Below, one piece after another: positions 12,311-22,479 of a DNA stretch of 64,000 nt. Under the pieces are notes generated by a model. That model worked only from the letters and a program-made list of their open reading frames with translations. It had not been told where the DNA came from and made no database searches. Location: contig NC_088108.1 in NCBI RefSeq assembly GCF_036370855.1, positions 6,595,448 to 6,659,447 on the forward strand, in the 5' to 3' direction. A program made the translations under genes and the position numbers. Position 1 is the first letter of the stretch. Each line of letters opens with the position of its first letter. This DNA is from Dromaius novaehollandiae. Taxonomy: Eukaryota > Chordata > Aves > Casuariiformes > Dromaiidae.

Positions 12311-13088
12311 GACGTGCATACATGCTTTCTAACCAGCAGCCAAACACACTGCCCATTATCCAGCTGAACAGACTGACCATGTCTGAGGGCGAACATGAGA
12401 GAAACACTAGAAGGAGACTGGAATGAGCTACTAGGTAACTGGCAATTTAAGTCAATAGGAAAATAAGCTTTGTTAGTTTTGACACTCGGGACAACTTCTT
12501 TTTAACCATAGAACTGAATATATTTTAAAATTCAGAGAATAATTTAGGTTGGAAGAAACCTCTGCAGATCACCTGGCCCAAAGCCCTGCTCAAAGCAGGA
12601 CCCACTCCAAAGCTCGATCTGACTTCAAATTTAGATCTGGTTACTCTTGCAGTGCAATCCGGTTGCTTAGGATCGTATCTCCAGTCAAGTTTTGAACATC
12701 TCTAAGAATGGCGATTTCGCAATCCTTTCGGCACCTATCTGAATGTTTTCACCACCTCACCGGGGAATCTCTTTTTCCTAACGTTTAATAGAAATTAAAT
12801 ACTTTTTTTTTTTGTAAACCCGAGGGCTCCGCTGACGATCTCGCGCAGCGTGCTCGTTCCGCCACCCCCCACAACGAAAGCGCCCCGCGGGGCTGCGGCC
12901 ACGGACCCCTCCGCACAACGGCCGCGCTGGCGAGGGGCGCCGCGGAGGCTGAAGGTCCGCCCGGACCCAGGCAGCCCCGCGGGCAGCAGGCCGGGGACCG
13001 CGAGGCTGCGCCGAGAGGGAGCCTCGCGGCCGCTCCCCGCGCCTCGGCTGCCCCAGCGGCTCGGGGCACTCACCACGGAGGCGGCCAT
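8399..13088 (-). CDS. NXT2: NXT2, NTF2-related mRNA export factor 2 (p15-2), four coding exons
   Basis: Complete spliced gene. Joining complement exons 13088-13074, 10930-10844, 9668-9524 and 8577-8399 gives 426 nt, an uninterrupted 141-residue protein plus TAG. The product reads [20 protein letters not shown] at the N-terminus and ends ...[13 protein letters not shown], which matches vertebrate NXT2 end to end (human is about 142 residues). It is a single NTF2-like domain. Family members heterodimerise with the NTF2-like domain of NXF1/TAP to export mRNA through nuclear pores, so the protein should act in the nucleus and at the pore. It lacks signal peptide and membrane segments. All introns are GT-AG: 2143, 1175 and 946 bp. 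The start is chosen because ATG GCC GCC in the CpG island joins exon 2 in frame, as in other NXT proteins. I call NXT2 rather than NXT1 because mammalian NXT1 has an intronless coding region and because of the motifs [18 protein letters not shown] and [10 protein letters not shown]. Confidence 0.96.
9061..9195 (-). mobile_element. MIR/CORE-SINE-like relic in NXT2 intron 3
   Basis: The order CAGAAAGGTTAATGATTC, TGCAGGTCAGTATCAGAAGC, AGAGATCTCTTGATTCTCAG follows the reverse-complemented MIR pattern (cagagaggttaagtgac ... cacacagc ... agtggcagagc ... ggtctcctgac). It is heavily diverged. The family name rests on remembered consensus order, not on an alignment. Confidence 0.6.
9524..9668 (-). CDS. 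NXT2: NXT2 coding exon 3 (core of the NTF2-like domain)
   Basis: 145 nt encoding [20 protein letters not shown] through ...[10 protein letters not shown] plus one base of the next codon. Acceptor CCCTCAG, donor GTAAGG. It contains the highly conserved WNGNAVSG and LPSSEF motifs. [11 protein letters not shown] resembles human NXT1 more than human NXT2 (see findings). Confidence 0.96.
10844..10930 (-). CDS. NXT2: NXT2 coding exon 2 (helical N-terminus of the NTF2-like fold)
   Basis: 29 codons from [18 protein letters not shown] to ...YETMDKRRR. The acceptor is CTCTCCAG and the donor is GTATGT; both boundaries are phase 0. The segment is almost identical to mammalian NXT1/NXT2 and forms the first helices of the NTF2-like fold (family knowledge). 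It is too short to stand out as an open frame and was found by protein similarity. Confidence 0.95.
11372..11409. repeat. Polypyrimidine tract (CT)n T-run in NXT2 intron 1
   Basis: A CT repeat followed by two T runs broken by one C. No adjacent retrocopy or SINE body was recognised, so it is treated as a simple repeat. Confidence 0.9.
12259..12308. repeat. (CG)n(CA)n microsatellite in NXT2 intron 1
   Basis: Alternating CG dinucleotides pass into about 19 CA repeats. It is likely length-polymorphic and has Z-DNA-forming potential. Confidence 0.97.
12505..12800 (-). mobile_element. CR1 LINE 3' fragment (reverse orientation, NXT2 intron 1)
   Basis: The plus strand begins with a decayed ATTCTATG-like tail (CATAGAACTGAAT, ATTCAGAGAATA). 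It then runs through TTTAGGTTGGAAGAAACCTC, GATCACCTGGCCCAAAGCCC, TTTGAACATCTCTAAGAATG, and ends near CACCGGGGAATCTCTTTTTC. This is the reverse complement of the CR1 3' UTR order. Divergence suggests an old subfamily. It ends roughly 270 bp from coding exon 1. Confidence 0.85.
13074..13088 (-). CDS. NXT2: NXT2 coding exon 1 (MAASV)
   Basis: Five codons, ATG GCC GCC TCC GTG, followed directly by a GTGAGT donor (13073-13068). The exon ends on a codon boundary, so exon 2 begins in frame with GAT (Asp). The tiny first coding exon inside a CpG island fits the family. The transcription start is not visible but should lie upstream, between about 13100 and 13560. Confidence 0.9.
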
Positions 13089-13214
13089 GCGGAGGCGAGG
13101 CGGGGAGGCGGCGGCCCCTCCGCGGCGGCGAGGCGGGCGGGCGGGCGCTCTGGCGAGAGGGACGGCGCCGGATGTGCGCCGCGCTCAACGGCCCGGCTCT
13201 TCCGGCCGCGCGCC

Positions 13215-13332
13215 GGTGCCGCGCGAAATGGCCGCCGGCGGGGGCGCCGCACCGCGCCGGGCCAACGCGGCTCGGCTCAGCTCAGCGCAGCGCGGCGCGG
13301 CGCCCCCGTCGGCGGCCATTTCGCGCGGCACC
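13215..13332. repeat. Near-perfect 36-bp inverted repeat in the NXT2 promoter
   Basis: The left arm 13215-13250 is the reverse complement of the right arm 13297-13332 with one mismatch (CCGGCGG versus CCGACGG). The arms are separated by 46 bp, and pairing continues imperfectly inward for about 10 bp. Each arm carries GCGCGAAATGGCCGCC, so an E2F-like site and a GGCCAT element occur twice, facing each other. The arrangement could extrude a cruciform, or fold as RNA if transcribed. Confidence 0.9.
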
Positions 13333-13418
13333 GGGGGCCGCGCCGGCCTCCGCAAGCGCCGTGCTCGGGCGTCAGCGCGCCCAGGCCGCGGAGCCGGTTG
13401 CCCGCAGGTCTGCCTTAC

Positions 13419-13560
13419 CTTGGAGGCTGCTTTTAGTAGCACTCTAGCCTCAAAAGCACAGAGGCATCCAGCGCGCGCCAATGAAAAGGAAGGGAACAAA
13501 TCGGCGGCCTAGCTGTGCTGCTCGGGGCTAGCGGAGAGGTGCGCCTTAGACTGTGTTTCA
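13419..13560 (-). other. Candidate alternative upstream exon (splice donor at 13418)
   Basis: The minus strand has CCTCCAAG|GTAAGG, a strong donor, with the exon side ending at 13419. It could end a noncoding first exon from an upstream NXT2 start, splicing to exon 2 or within exon 1. The only ATG seen just upstream is followed quickly by TGA, so a coding role is unlikely. The 5' limit shown is arbitrary. Confidence 0.3.
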
Positions 13561-14040
13561 TCCATCTGTACGGCATTTGCGCTGTTTCGTTCCCTGAGAC
13601 CCTGACCCTCTTTTTATGATTTTTTCTTTGCTTATTGTTACATCCCGTTCTCCGTATTTTGCTTTTAAAACACTTTGCAATGAGGAGAAGGCACTGTCGG
13701 CACAGAAGCCATCTCTAACACGCCGGTGGCAGACGCTGCACTGCCAATACACCGTTACCTCTGTCACGGAGGGAGCCACGAGTACAAAAGCAGGCAGCGC
13801 CGCTGCGCTCTGTGCCACTGCCTCTCCCTCTCACGCCGTCCGGCTGCGCACATAACCCAGCGTAGCGGCGGGATGCTAATGCCAGCAATAGTCCTGCCCT
13901 GTCCTCCAACGTGGGGACGCTCCCAGCCGCTTGCCCAGCACAGAAGCTGGAGATCCAGGACTGCTCAGAGGCACATCGGACACTTTAGCAGCTGCAGTTG
14001 TTTTAAAGAAGAGTTGAAGAGCAGAGCAATTTAGGGTTGT
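13561..14040. other. GC-rich shoulder of the CpG island, no recognised gene
   Basis: The region 13720-13990 stays GC-rich with scattered CpGs and open frames on both strands, none resembling a known protein. It could hold a first exon of a divergent noncoding transcript, which is common beside CpG-island promoters, but no clear donor with supporting exon was established. Confidence 0.35.
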
Positions 14041-17000
14041 TTGCTTTAAAATCTCGAGGTGATAAATGGAGGTACGAATTAGCAGCAGGGAATTTAGACT
14101 GACATAATTTGCTCCTCTTTGTCACTTGTGAACTTAAAATTCACAGCTTCTTAAATAAATGCAAGAGATAATGTACTTCATTTTCACAGATTTCACACAA
14201 TAGCTGTTGTTTTCCTTTTAGAGAGGCTGCACATGAACTTTTTCTCGGGCAGTGCCAGGTGAAGCAGCCGCTGCCCTCCTTGCTGTACCGGCGTACCTGT
14301 TCATGGAACTGGCAAACTGATTCCCATTTTCTTTACTGCATAATTTTTCAGGAAGATCAATTCACCAGTCTGATTCAGTGCACAACTCCAAGACAGAGAG
14401 GGTGACAGAAAGACAGGAACAGCCAAGGTTGAAAGAGGAGTATGGCGTCTACTTCAGCCAACCTAAGGTTCAGCATTGATCCAGATTTTATCTCAGTAAA
14501 TGCCATTTCAAACATTTGCTAGCAAGTCAAGCAACACTTCATACAATTCATTTAGGAAGTCTGCTTTCATAAACCCAAGTTTGCACTACATAAATAGTAC
14601 CTTGTTAAAATGCTGCTCCAAAAACATCTGTTCTTCAAGAGTTTAGCACCAAATTGTTCTCCCTGTTGGCCCAGTTGCATGTAAGTGCCATGGATAGATA
14701 GATACATATGCAAGCCAGAAAGACCTATTTTCTATACATGGGCTCATTAAACATGTTTTCCTTTGGACCGTTTCTAAGGAAGTGACTCCTCCTTCAGTCA
14801 CCTCCAACTCATGGTTTGGGAATTTACTGGCTCCTTGACAGACTGCAAGAAAAAGGCTGGCTTCTTTCTACCCCAACATATATGTAAGTAGGCCAGACAG
14901 TCATAACACAAACACTGCACGTTGTACGCTTTGGCAATATGGTGATTCAAGCTTAGAATACAGCACAGTGATCACCTACTAAACTCAGTGTACTGTCCCA
15001 CTGATGACAGATATTTCCCAGAACTGTTTGCTTAGGCCTGGTTTGAGTTCTTCTGGCAGCTTCCGACTCACCTATGCAGCTGCAATGCCTTCAGGCTGTT
15101 ACCTGCTCTCTGCCCTGAAGTAATTAAACTTGATTGTTCTGAGAAGTGTCTATAAATATTTCAAAGATTCCGATGGGTTATATGACAATGTGCATGTGTA
15201 TTGCTGTATCATGACAAACTCCAGAAATAATTTAATGCATTCCATCTGGCAAAACACAATGGACCATAAATGCCTACATTAAAAGGAAGCAAAGGCACTC
15301 AGAATGTGTTATACTTTTGCACAGAAATATACAGTGTGCTTATTTCCCATTGGTGTTTCTGAGCAAGGGACACTGAAAAATACTTGTCTTTATCACTTTT
15401 TACAAAGGCTGCACAACTTTCTTGGTCTGCACACTTAACAAGCAGAGCATTAACATTCATTCTGCACATCTTTTCTGAAAATTCCTGTTTCACGGACTGG
15501 ACTAACAGCAAAACAGATGTATCAAACTGAACATGTATTTATACTGGTGTCGATATATCTGTATCTTGGATAGATGTATCTTTTCAAAACTTAGTTTAAT
15601 TTTTTAATGAGACTCATGCTTTGAGTTCTTCTTACCAGAAACTGTTGTATGCTAGTTGTCACCCGTGTTCATAATTTAGGTGACAGAACTACCTAAAGAC
15701 TGACAAAGACATCAGCTAGCCCACTGAGCTAAGTACTACAGGGCTCACAAACAGATAATCCTTAACTCAAATAGCTTATAGTCATGGTTAATGCAGCAAG
15801 CAGCAGAAACAAAGCAGCAGGTAGAAAATGATACAACACTGACACAAGCCTGTTTTTGCAAATACTACATATGTATGCAGCAGAACCCATTACGTACATG
15901 GTACTGTGCCCCCTGTCATAAAAAATCCCTTCCCTATTAGCATTTCTAGCTCAGCCTCAGTATTAGAATGATGAAGTGCCTAACAGACGTTCAGTGTCAA
16001 TCTCATTTTGACAGCATAGTCAGCAACACCTGACTAGTTTCTATTAGCAGTTAAAATAGCTTATGAGAGCTGGAACAGAACAGCAGCCTCAGGAAACATC
16101 ATTTTAAATCAATTCAAGGTTACAAGCAAAGCCATTTTACTTACTTGAGTTTACTGTCTTGGAATGACCGGCCATTGGGGAAAAAAAAGAAACCAGAACT
16201 GTAGTTTTATACTGTTTGTAACATGTGCAAGGGTGATCAGGCAATTAGTTATGTGCAGAGCTCATTTTACTTTCCTTCATGTAGGACAGTCTGGTGGAGA
16301 CAGCATCATTCACATCAGTCTATATGAAAACAATCTATAGACAAACACAAAAGAATAGCATTTCTTCCCTCTGCATCTAAAACTTGGTTATTGTGAAGGT
16401 CTGAAAATATTCAAGCACAGAATAGCCTGGAGCACAACAGAACTTATGTGGCTCTATTGTGGCACTTAATTATAATTAATTCAGTAATTTTTTCATACTT
16501 TCTGTAACGTTAGTATTAGCATGGTGAAGTAACATTGATCTTGTCCTGGGAGAAAGAGCTTGGACATCCGATGGCCTACTTTGCAGTGCCTTCCAGCTAT
16601 ATGAAATAATTCACCAGTGTTTTCATAAAGAAAGAAGTGAGTTTGGGTACTTCAACATCTTCCAGAGAGTTGGGAAAAAGTTCTAGAAGTCTTACATGTT
16701 ACTGTACAAGTGGTTAATGTTATTTAAATCATCTACATGTTAATTTGTGAATGCAAACAAGGACAAAGATGCCTTATAAACCCTGGCAAATAACCGGGGT
16801 GGAGAATTGCACACGTTACCATAATAATTGCACTTGCTATCACAGACAACATGGTCATGTATGTCCTGTATCACATTGTGTCTGGAAGACTGTGGATGTA
16901 AAACTAGAAGGTCAATGTACGAGCACTTAGCCCTTAAGTTTCTATCTATTTTAGCACTCTTAGGTGCTTTTCCCATGTGCAACGTTTTTCCACGGCTGCT

Positions 17001-19129
17001 GTTATTCCTGGGAGTGACTTTCCACAGAAGTCTCCAGGCTGCGGTACCGGCAGGGAGCCGGCAGGGCGCAGAGCGACCAAAGCTCCAGTGCTCCCGTCGC
17101 AGGGACTGAGACGGGCAATTGCACAAAAGCAGCTTGCTCTGTTTTCCTGGAACAGGTTGAGCTGTAAGGCCAGCTAATTAAATTTTTATAACGCTGTGAA
17201 TAATAGGAAAAGACCTGAGTTCAAAGGAATCTGCAGTCCATTTGGTACTGGAATATTCTGTTTATGACTCAGACCACATTCCAGAAGAGCATCTTGTGGC
17301 CAAAAAGCGTCTGTGCTGGTTTCTCTTAATAAGAACTGTAAGATCAAGTTTAATAAAATCACCCTCTGGAGAAATATATACTGTATAGTGAGGCAACCAC
17401 ATTCCTCCAGGACCCAAATCCCTCAGCACATATATTGATGTATAAAATAAAAATGGCTAAGAAGGGCTGTGATTTCATTATATGGATGGCAATATTGCTC
17501 AACAGAATAGGTTAGAGATATTTCTTTATTCTGTTGGTACAGTTCTTGTCTATTCGAATTCCTAGACACTACGGTATCAGAAACACAGACTTCTCAAGTT
17601 TCTCCTCTTCCCGTGTATGAGAACGTATTTCACCCTGTTACATCAGAGGACCATTACAGAAGCACTAAGGCACATGACGAAGGACTCTTCTCAGCAGTAG
17701 CTTGCAGCAGAGGGAAGCCACCTTAGCAGGGCTCTTCCCAGGGTATGATCTCTTTCCTGACACTGCCATATCACTGCTGGCAGCACTGTGCTGCGGTCTG
17801 TTTGCACTTCTGTGGATCCTATGCACCAGGTGCACCTGCTCGAGCCTGTGTGGTCATGGAGCAACAGTGAAACTGTGTCACTACAATGCATAAACATGAG
17901 GCCTAACTACAGAGGAGATCACACAAGGATCAACTACATGAGTCTCATACCTAAGGCACAAAACTCAGGAGGTCTGCAAATAATTAATAAAGATGATGTG
18001 GAGCTGACTGTGAAGAAATCACATACTGAAGGTGATAAACACTCTGGGAATGGAGAGCTGCATCTGTGATAGGGCTGCCTGAGAGAGGATTAAGTTTGGG
18101 TCAGGCCATATGAGGCTGTGCCCTTTAGTATACTGAATCACAGCCAGCAGTGTCAGCTGTATACTGATTCGTCATTGCTGTGTAGGAGTTGCATCACTAA
18201 GAAACAACATATCCTGCTGGATTAACAATTTCACAATGAAGATTACTTAATACAGAAATTAAAAAGTCCTGTAATTTAAAATCTTATCCACCTTAGGCTA
18301 AGGAAAGAGTTAAACGAAAGAGTTAAATCTGGCTTCTGCCTGGTTTTCCAATATATACATGGTTTTGTGCTTCTTTGTTAGATAGCCTCAAGCCTCTCAT
18401 TCTGTCACTACATCACCATATTATTTATTTGCCACACAAAACAATGGAAATAAGATAAATGCCTGTAAAAGCATCACCTCTTCATTTACTCACTGTGAAA
18501 GCTGGAAGAGAAACAGATTTAATTGTTGGCAGACTGTGCAAAGTTCTCTATTACTTTCCAACACGTTAAAATAGGGATCTGAGGAAAAGATTTTTTTTTA
18601 ACTCATTTATCTATGGCTGCTTCAACAAAAGAAATATTGTATAAAGGATTAAATCAGAAATATTAGAAACTGAAGTAGCTAATTAGATCGCAAGCCTTCC
18701 TTCTACCAGGATAGGATTTTTCTCATTCACAAATACTTTAGAAAGTGGGATCACGATAGTTTCTTTAGTGTCAGTTAATCAGAGGAACACTCCTCCAGCA
18801 GGATTCACTGCGGACTCTCTCCTGGTAGTTAGGGAGGTAGATCATTTGAAGGTCCTCTATGCCTGTCCCCTCCCTTCATTAGCACTGGTCACTATTCAGT
18901 GAAGCAATGTGTCAAAGAGAAGCTGCATTAAAAAATGGATGTGAAATTCATTCTCAGCTACTTTTGAAAATGAAATTTTGGATATCATTTTAGCATAATG
19001 ACTGCTTATTGGGATCAGTTAATCAGGAAATACAAGAAGGAGGCAACTTTTGCAAGCAGTATGGAAGACCTGGTTCAAAATATTACTGTGAGAGAGCCAC
19101 TCAGTTGCTCACAGCAGTGGCCACAATGT
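14041..19129. other. Intergenic DNA, no gene recognised
   Basis: AT-rich unique sequence. A GC-richer patch at 17030-17115 lies within a 128-codon minus-strand open frame (16740-17126) that resembles no family I know. A short GATA run occurs near 14694. No splice-bounded exon or RNA gene was supported. Confidence 0.5.
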
Positions 19130-20105
19130 CAGGTCCAAACTCCTACTCAGAATAACAAAGACCAAAAAATTTTACACACCATGGTGTGTAAAACATTAAA
19201 AAAATATATGATCAGCAAGAAATGTAAAATGCTTGCACATGGTGTGGAAACTGCTTAAAGACATACTAGAAATATGAGATACTCAGAACAGATGCATACC
19301 ACTTATCAGAAATGCTTTAAAAAAGATAAAAAAGTCTAGCATGCTTAAGTAACAGGGCAGGGTAGAGAATCAGAACATCTTTCAAAAATGGAAGCTGGGT
19401 CCAAATGAAGAAAATAGAAAAGAAACATGAACTTCAGCAAATAAAATTTAAAAATGATGTATAGCAAATCAAGAATGGTTCTGAGAAACATTTTACTGAA
19501 GGCAGACACTCTGTGAATAAAAATCCTCTCTCATACACATTAAAAGCAAGAAGTCTTGCCAGAAAATCTGTAAGGCCAGTACGCATTCAGTGTGTGACAA
19601 AGGAAGAAAAGGCTGTAGTAGAAAAGCTAAACAAACTCTTCACATCTTTGATCACCATGAAGTACCTTATATTAGAACACTTCTTCACAGGGAATGAAAT
19701 GGAGGATCTGCCATAAAGTGAAATGTCAGTACAAAAGGTTTTAGAACAAATCCATAAAACGAACAGTAACAAACTGCCAAGGTATATGCCAAGTTATGTG
19801 CTCCTAAAGAACATACTAATACACAGTATGGAATCTGTCATTTACAACACATTCTGTACTCTAGGACTGGAAGGTGGCAAATGTGATGCCAATTTTCTAA
19901 AACGACTCCAAGTCGGATCAAGGGAACTATAAACGAGTAAATCTGTCGTCCATCCTAGCCAAATTTGTAGAAACTATAATAAAGAAAAGAATTGGTAGCT
20001 ACTTGGACAAACACAACATATTAGGGTAGACTCAACATGGTTCTTTAGTGAGAAGCTATGCTTCACAAATCTATTAGTTTTTCAAAAGAGTCAATAATTA
20101 TGTGG
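19130..20105 (+). mobile_element. L3/CR1-type LINE relic, reverse-transcriptase region, frameshifted
   Basis: The order of decayed motifs matches the ORF2 of an ancient amniote non-LTR retrotransposon. These are AAAATGGAAGCTGGGTCCAA, then the (E/V)EKLNKLF pre-RT segment, QKVLEQIHKTNSNKLP, WKVANVMPIF (RT), and GNYKRVNLSSILAKFVETII (consensus GNYRPVSLTSVPGKLVE). KKRIGSYLDKHNILG*TQHG follows. At least one frameshift separates WKVANVMPIF from GNYKRV, and stops interrupt the frame, so it is inactive. The 5' limit is uncertain, and the 3' side fades after about 20105. The superfamily call rests on motif order. Confidence 0.8.
19170..19193. repeat. Perfect 24-bp palindrome
   Basis: TTTTACACACCA (19170-19181) is immediately followed by its reverse complement TGGTGTGTAAAA (19182-19193), with no spacer. 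It lies inside or at the edge of the LINE relic. Confidence 0.95.
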
Positions 20106-20212
20106 AGGTAAAGAGCCTTGCTAGCGAACAATGCTTCCTCCAGAAAATATTTTCCTGTAACAATTTCAGATTTTGCTAATACATAATTCTAGAATTATCA
20201 TACTTTTTATTA

Positions 20213-20260
20213 TCATAATTTCAGTATTTCATAATTTCAATAGGATCATAATTTCAGTAG
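20213..20260. repeat. Three-copy minisatellite, 16-17-bp period
   Basis: TCATAATTTCAGTAT, TCATAATTTCAATA and TCATAATTTCAGTAG begin at 20213, 20229 and 20246. Confidence 0.9.
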
Positions 20261-22479
20261 TTTTGATATGGAATATTTTAGTGAAATGCACACCTCCCAC
20301 TACCAATCCAAATTATGTGACTGGAATAATGAGACTTCCTGCTTACTTCCCCTCACTTCTTTACCCAACTCAACTGTTAGGACTTGTCCTAGTGTTTTTG
20401 CTGGCTACTTTGCTGATTGGGCAAAATTAGACTTCCAAAACACTCACTTGACTCTCACTCCCTGAAGATACATTTCCTTTACTTAGAAAATATCATTTGT
20501 AGTGGAAACAAAATAGCCAATCTGAACCATACCAAGATGTTCAGTTGCTTTCCATGGAGCAAGCCTTTGGTTTGGGGGTCTAGGACTTAAGAGTATCCTT
20601 ATGAGTAGACACTTTGTGTTGAAAAAACTATAACGGTACTCTATATTGCACAAATATATGCCTAAATATGCATTTTGATTTAGTTCAAGTAACAACCAGT
20701 TATAAGTCATACTTTCTCCTCAAAAGCCCAGCTATTCCTAGCAGTTTCTTAGCCTTTATCTCTAGTACCCAAAATCAATTTACCCATGCTCACCACCCTT
20801 TTATATCCTGGAAAGAACTTAAAAGACACAGATGCTAGACTGACTCAGCAGTAATGCCACTGAAGTCCCCTACAGAGTCCAAGCAGTTACACTGAGATGA
20901 CTCATCAAAATACCTTTCCATCTGAAGATGGTTCCTAGAATATGCAGTTCCACTACACCCACTTACCATATGGAAGGGGAATTAATTTTAAATCAGTTTA
21001 GATCTTACAGACCAAATTATCCCAGTACAAGCAAAAAGTGTAACCTTGTTGAAATAGCTGGGATCAACTATTACAACTGTGAGGTGAATTTAGCTATATG
21101 AGGTATTTTTGATTCTTTATAATGCTAACCTTTAAAATTATTATTTGCTGGAAAGCTTCCCAAGTAGCTGATACTAACAGCAATGAATAAAAGCTGTAAT
21201 CACAATTAAATGGCAAATAGGTGACGTGCGTATAGCACAAACACCTATATGGAGATAGGAGGTAATTCTCGGATGTGACTGCTTCATAATTTTAGTCACG
21301 TTTAGTCAAAATATCATAACTAAATGGTACTTAGAAGAAGGAACATACTTGCCTTTCAAAAACACATTAAGCTTGATATTCAGCCATCTGGGTCAGCCCA
21401 GATTTTCTTTTGTTTCATCAGGTGATGCTCTGTTAATTAAAATTGATAGCAAAGCTCGAGATGATTTCAGAATCCCTGCCAAAAAGGCATAGATTTTTAT
21501 TTTAAATTATCTTGATACTGGGAGAATACTTTATTGGTCACAGAATGAAAGTATAATTCAATCTCCAGCAAAACAAAAAGAATCCACATTTTTCCCATGG
21601 AATCTCTCCATGACAATTATCTATACTTCCATTCATACCTATGCAAAAGAGAAGCCGAACTGCATACTGCTAGGCTACTTTTCAAACTTGTACTGTGCAA
21701 GTAACTCTGAGTTTTCTGTAAAGACTCCAATAACAGACTAAGAACAGGTCCATCTGTCCTGATTACTCAAGTTGAAATGTGTAGTCCTTAGTTTGCAAAT
21801 AATCTTGCTGGACTCAGATTAACACGTTTGTAATTTCCATGGTTTTATAATTTATTCTCCTTTAAGGTTACATAATTAGTACTGACAAATCTGAAATGGA
21901 ATATTCTCTATTTAAAAAAAACAACTACAATGCTTTCTAATTTACTGATTCAGAATATATGTAACGTATACTCAAATCATAATATTACATACTCAAACTC
22001 TGAAGGTTCAAAATCTCCCTGCTGGGTTGTACAACACTATAGCTTCTCTACTGAAATAAATAAGTAGAGTCCAAAGAAACGATCCAAGGCCTATGTCCGT
22101 GATCAAAATTAAACTGGTAGGTTCACTCTCTTATTATTAGGTTTACAGGCCTTCACTGACTGCACAGCACATACAGCATCTGTGTTAACAATGTCCAACC
22201 ACAGTTCAAAGATTTCTCAGGCACAGTAATGTTTACCAGAAGGAATCCCTCAAGGTCAGTGATTCACACAGCACTGCAACCTTCAAGCTGGTAAAGCAGT
22301 ATGTTTAAAGACTCTCGTGCAGTGTAAAGGTAATATACGCTATCTCTAAGACCTTGAATCTTTTGAAATGCTGAATAGTTCTTGTGAAACGCTGTGCTCT
22401 GAACTTTCGTAAAAGCTACCAAAATGCATAAATAATGTTAGTCACATGCCTAGAAGTTCAAGGAACTATATCCTAACAC

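Larger units (their letters stand above)
12830..13560. promoter_or_regulatory. CpG island and promoter of NXT2
   Basis: A sharply GC- and CpG-rich block in otherwise AT-rich DNA. It covers NXT2 exon 1 and several hundred bases upstream. No TATA box was seen near the expected start, as is usual for housekeeping CpG-island promoters. Visible candidate sites are an ETS-type CCGGAAG (minus strand, 13205-13199), CCAAT at 13478-13482, and two E2F-like TTTCGCGC sites in opposite orientation (13221-13228 minus, 13319-13326 plus). The long open frames here on both strands reflect the scarcity of stop codons in GC-rich DNA. Confidence 0.85.

Noticed and set aside
12850..13512. 220-codon plus-strand open frame and several antisense frames across the CpG island
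   Set aside because: The frames are low-complexity Arg/Ala/Pro/Gly translations of GC-rich promoter DNA where stop codons are rare. They overlap NXT2 exon 1 and its promoter and resemble no protein.
16740..17126. 128-codon minus-strand open frame with a GC-rich end
   Set aside because: No family resemblance, no splice or promoter support, and overlapping plus-strand open frames suggest chance.
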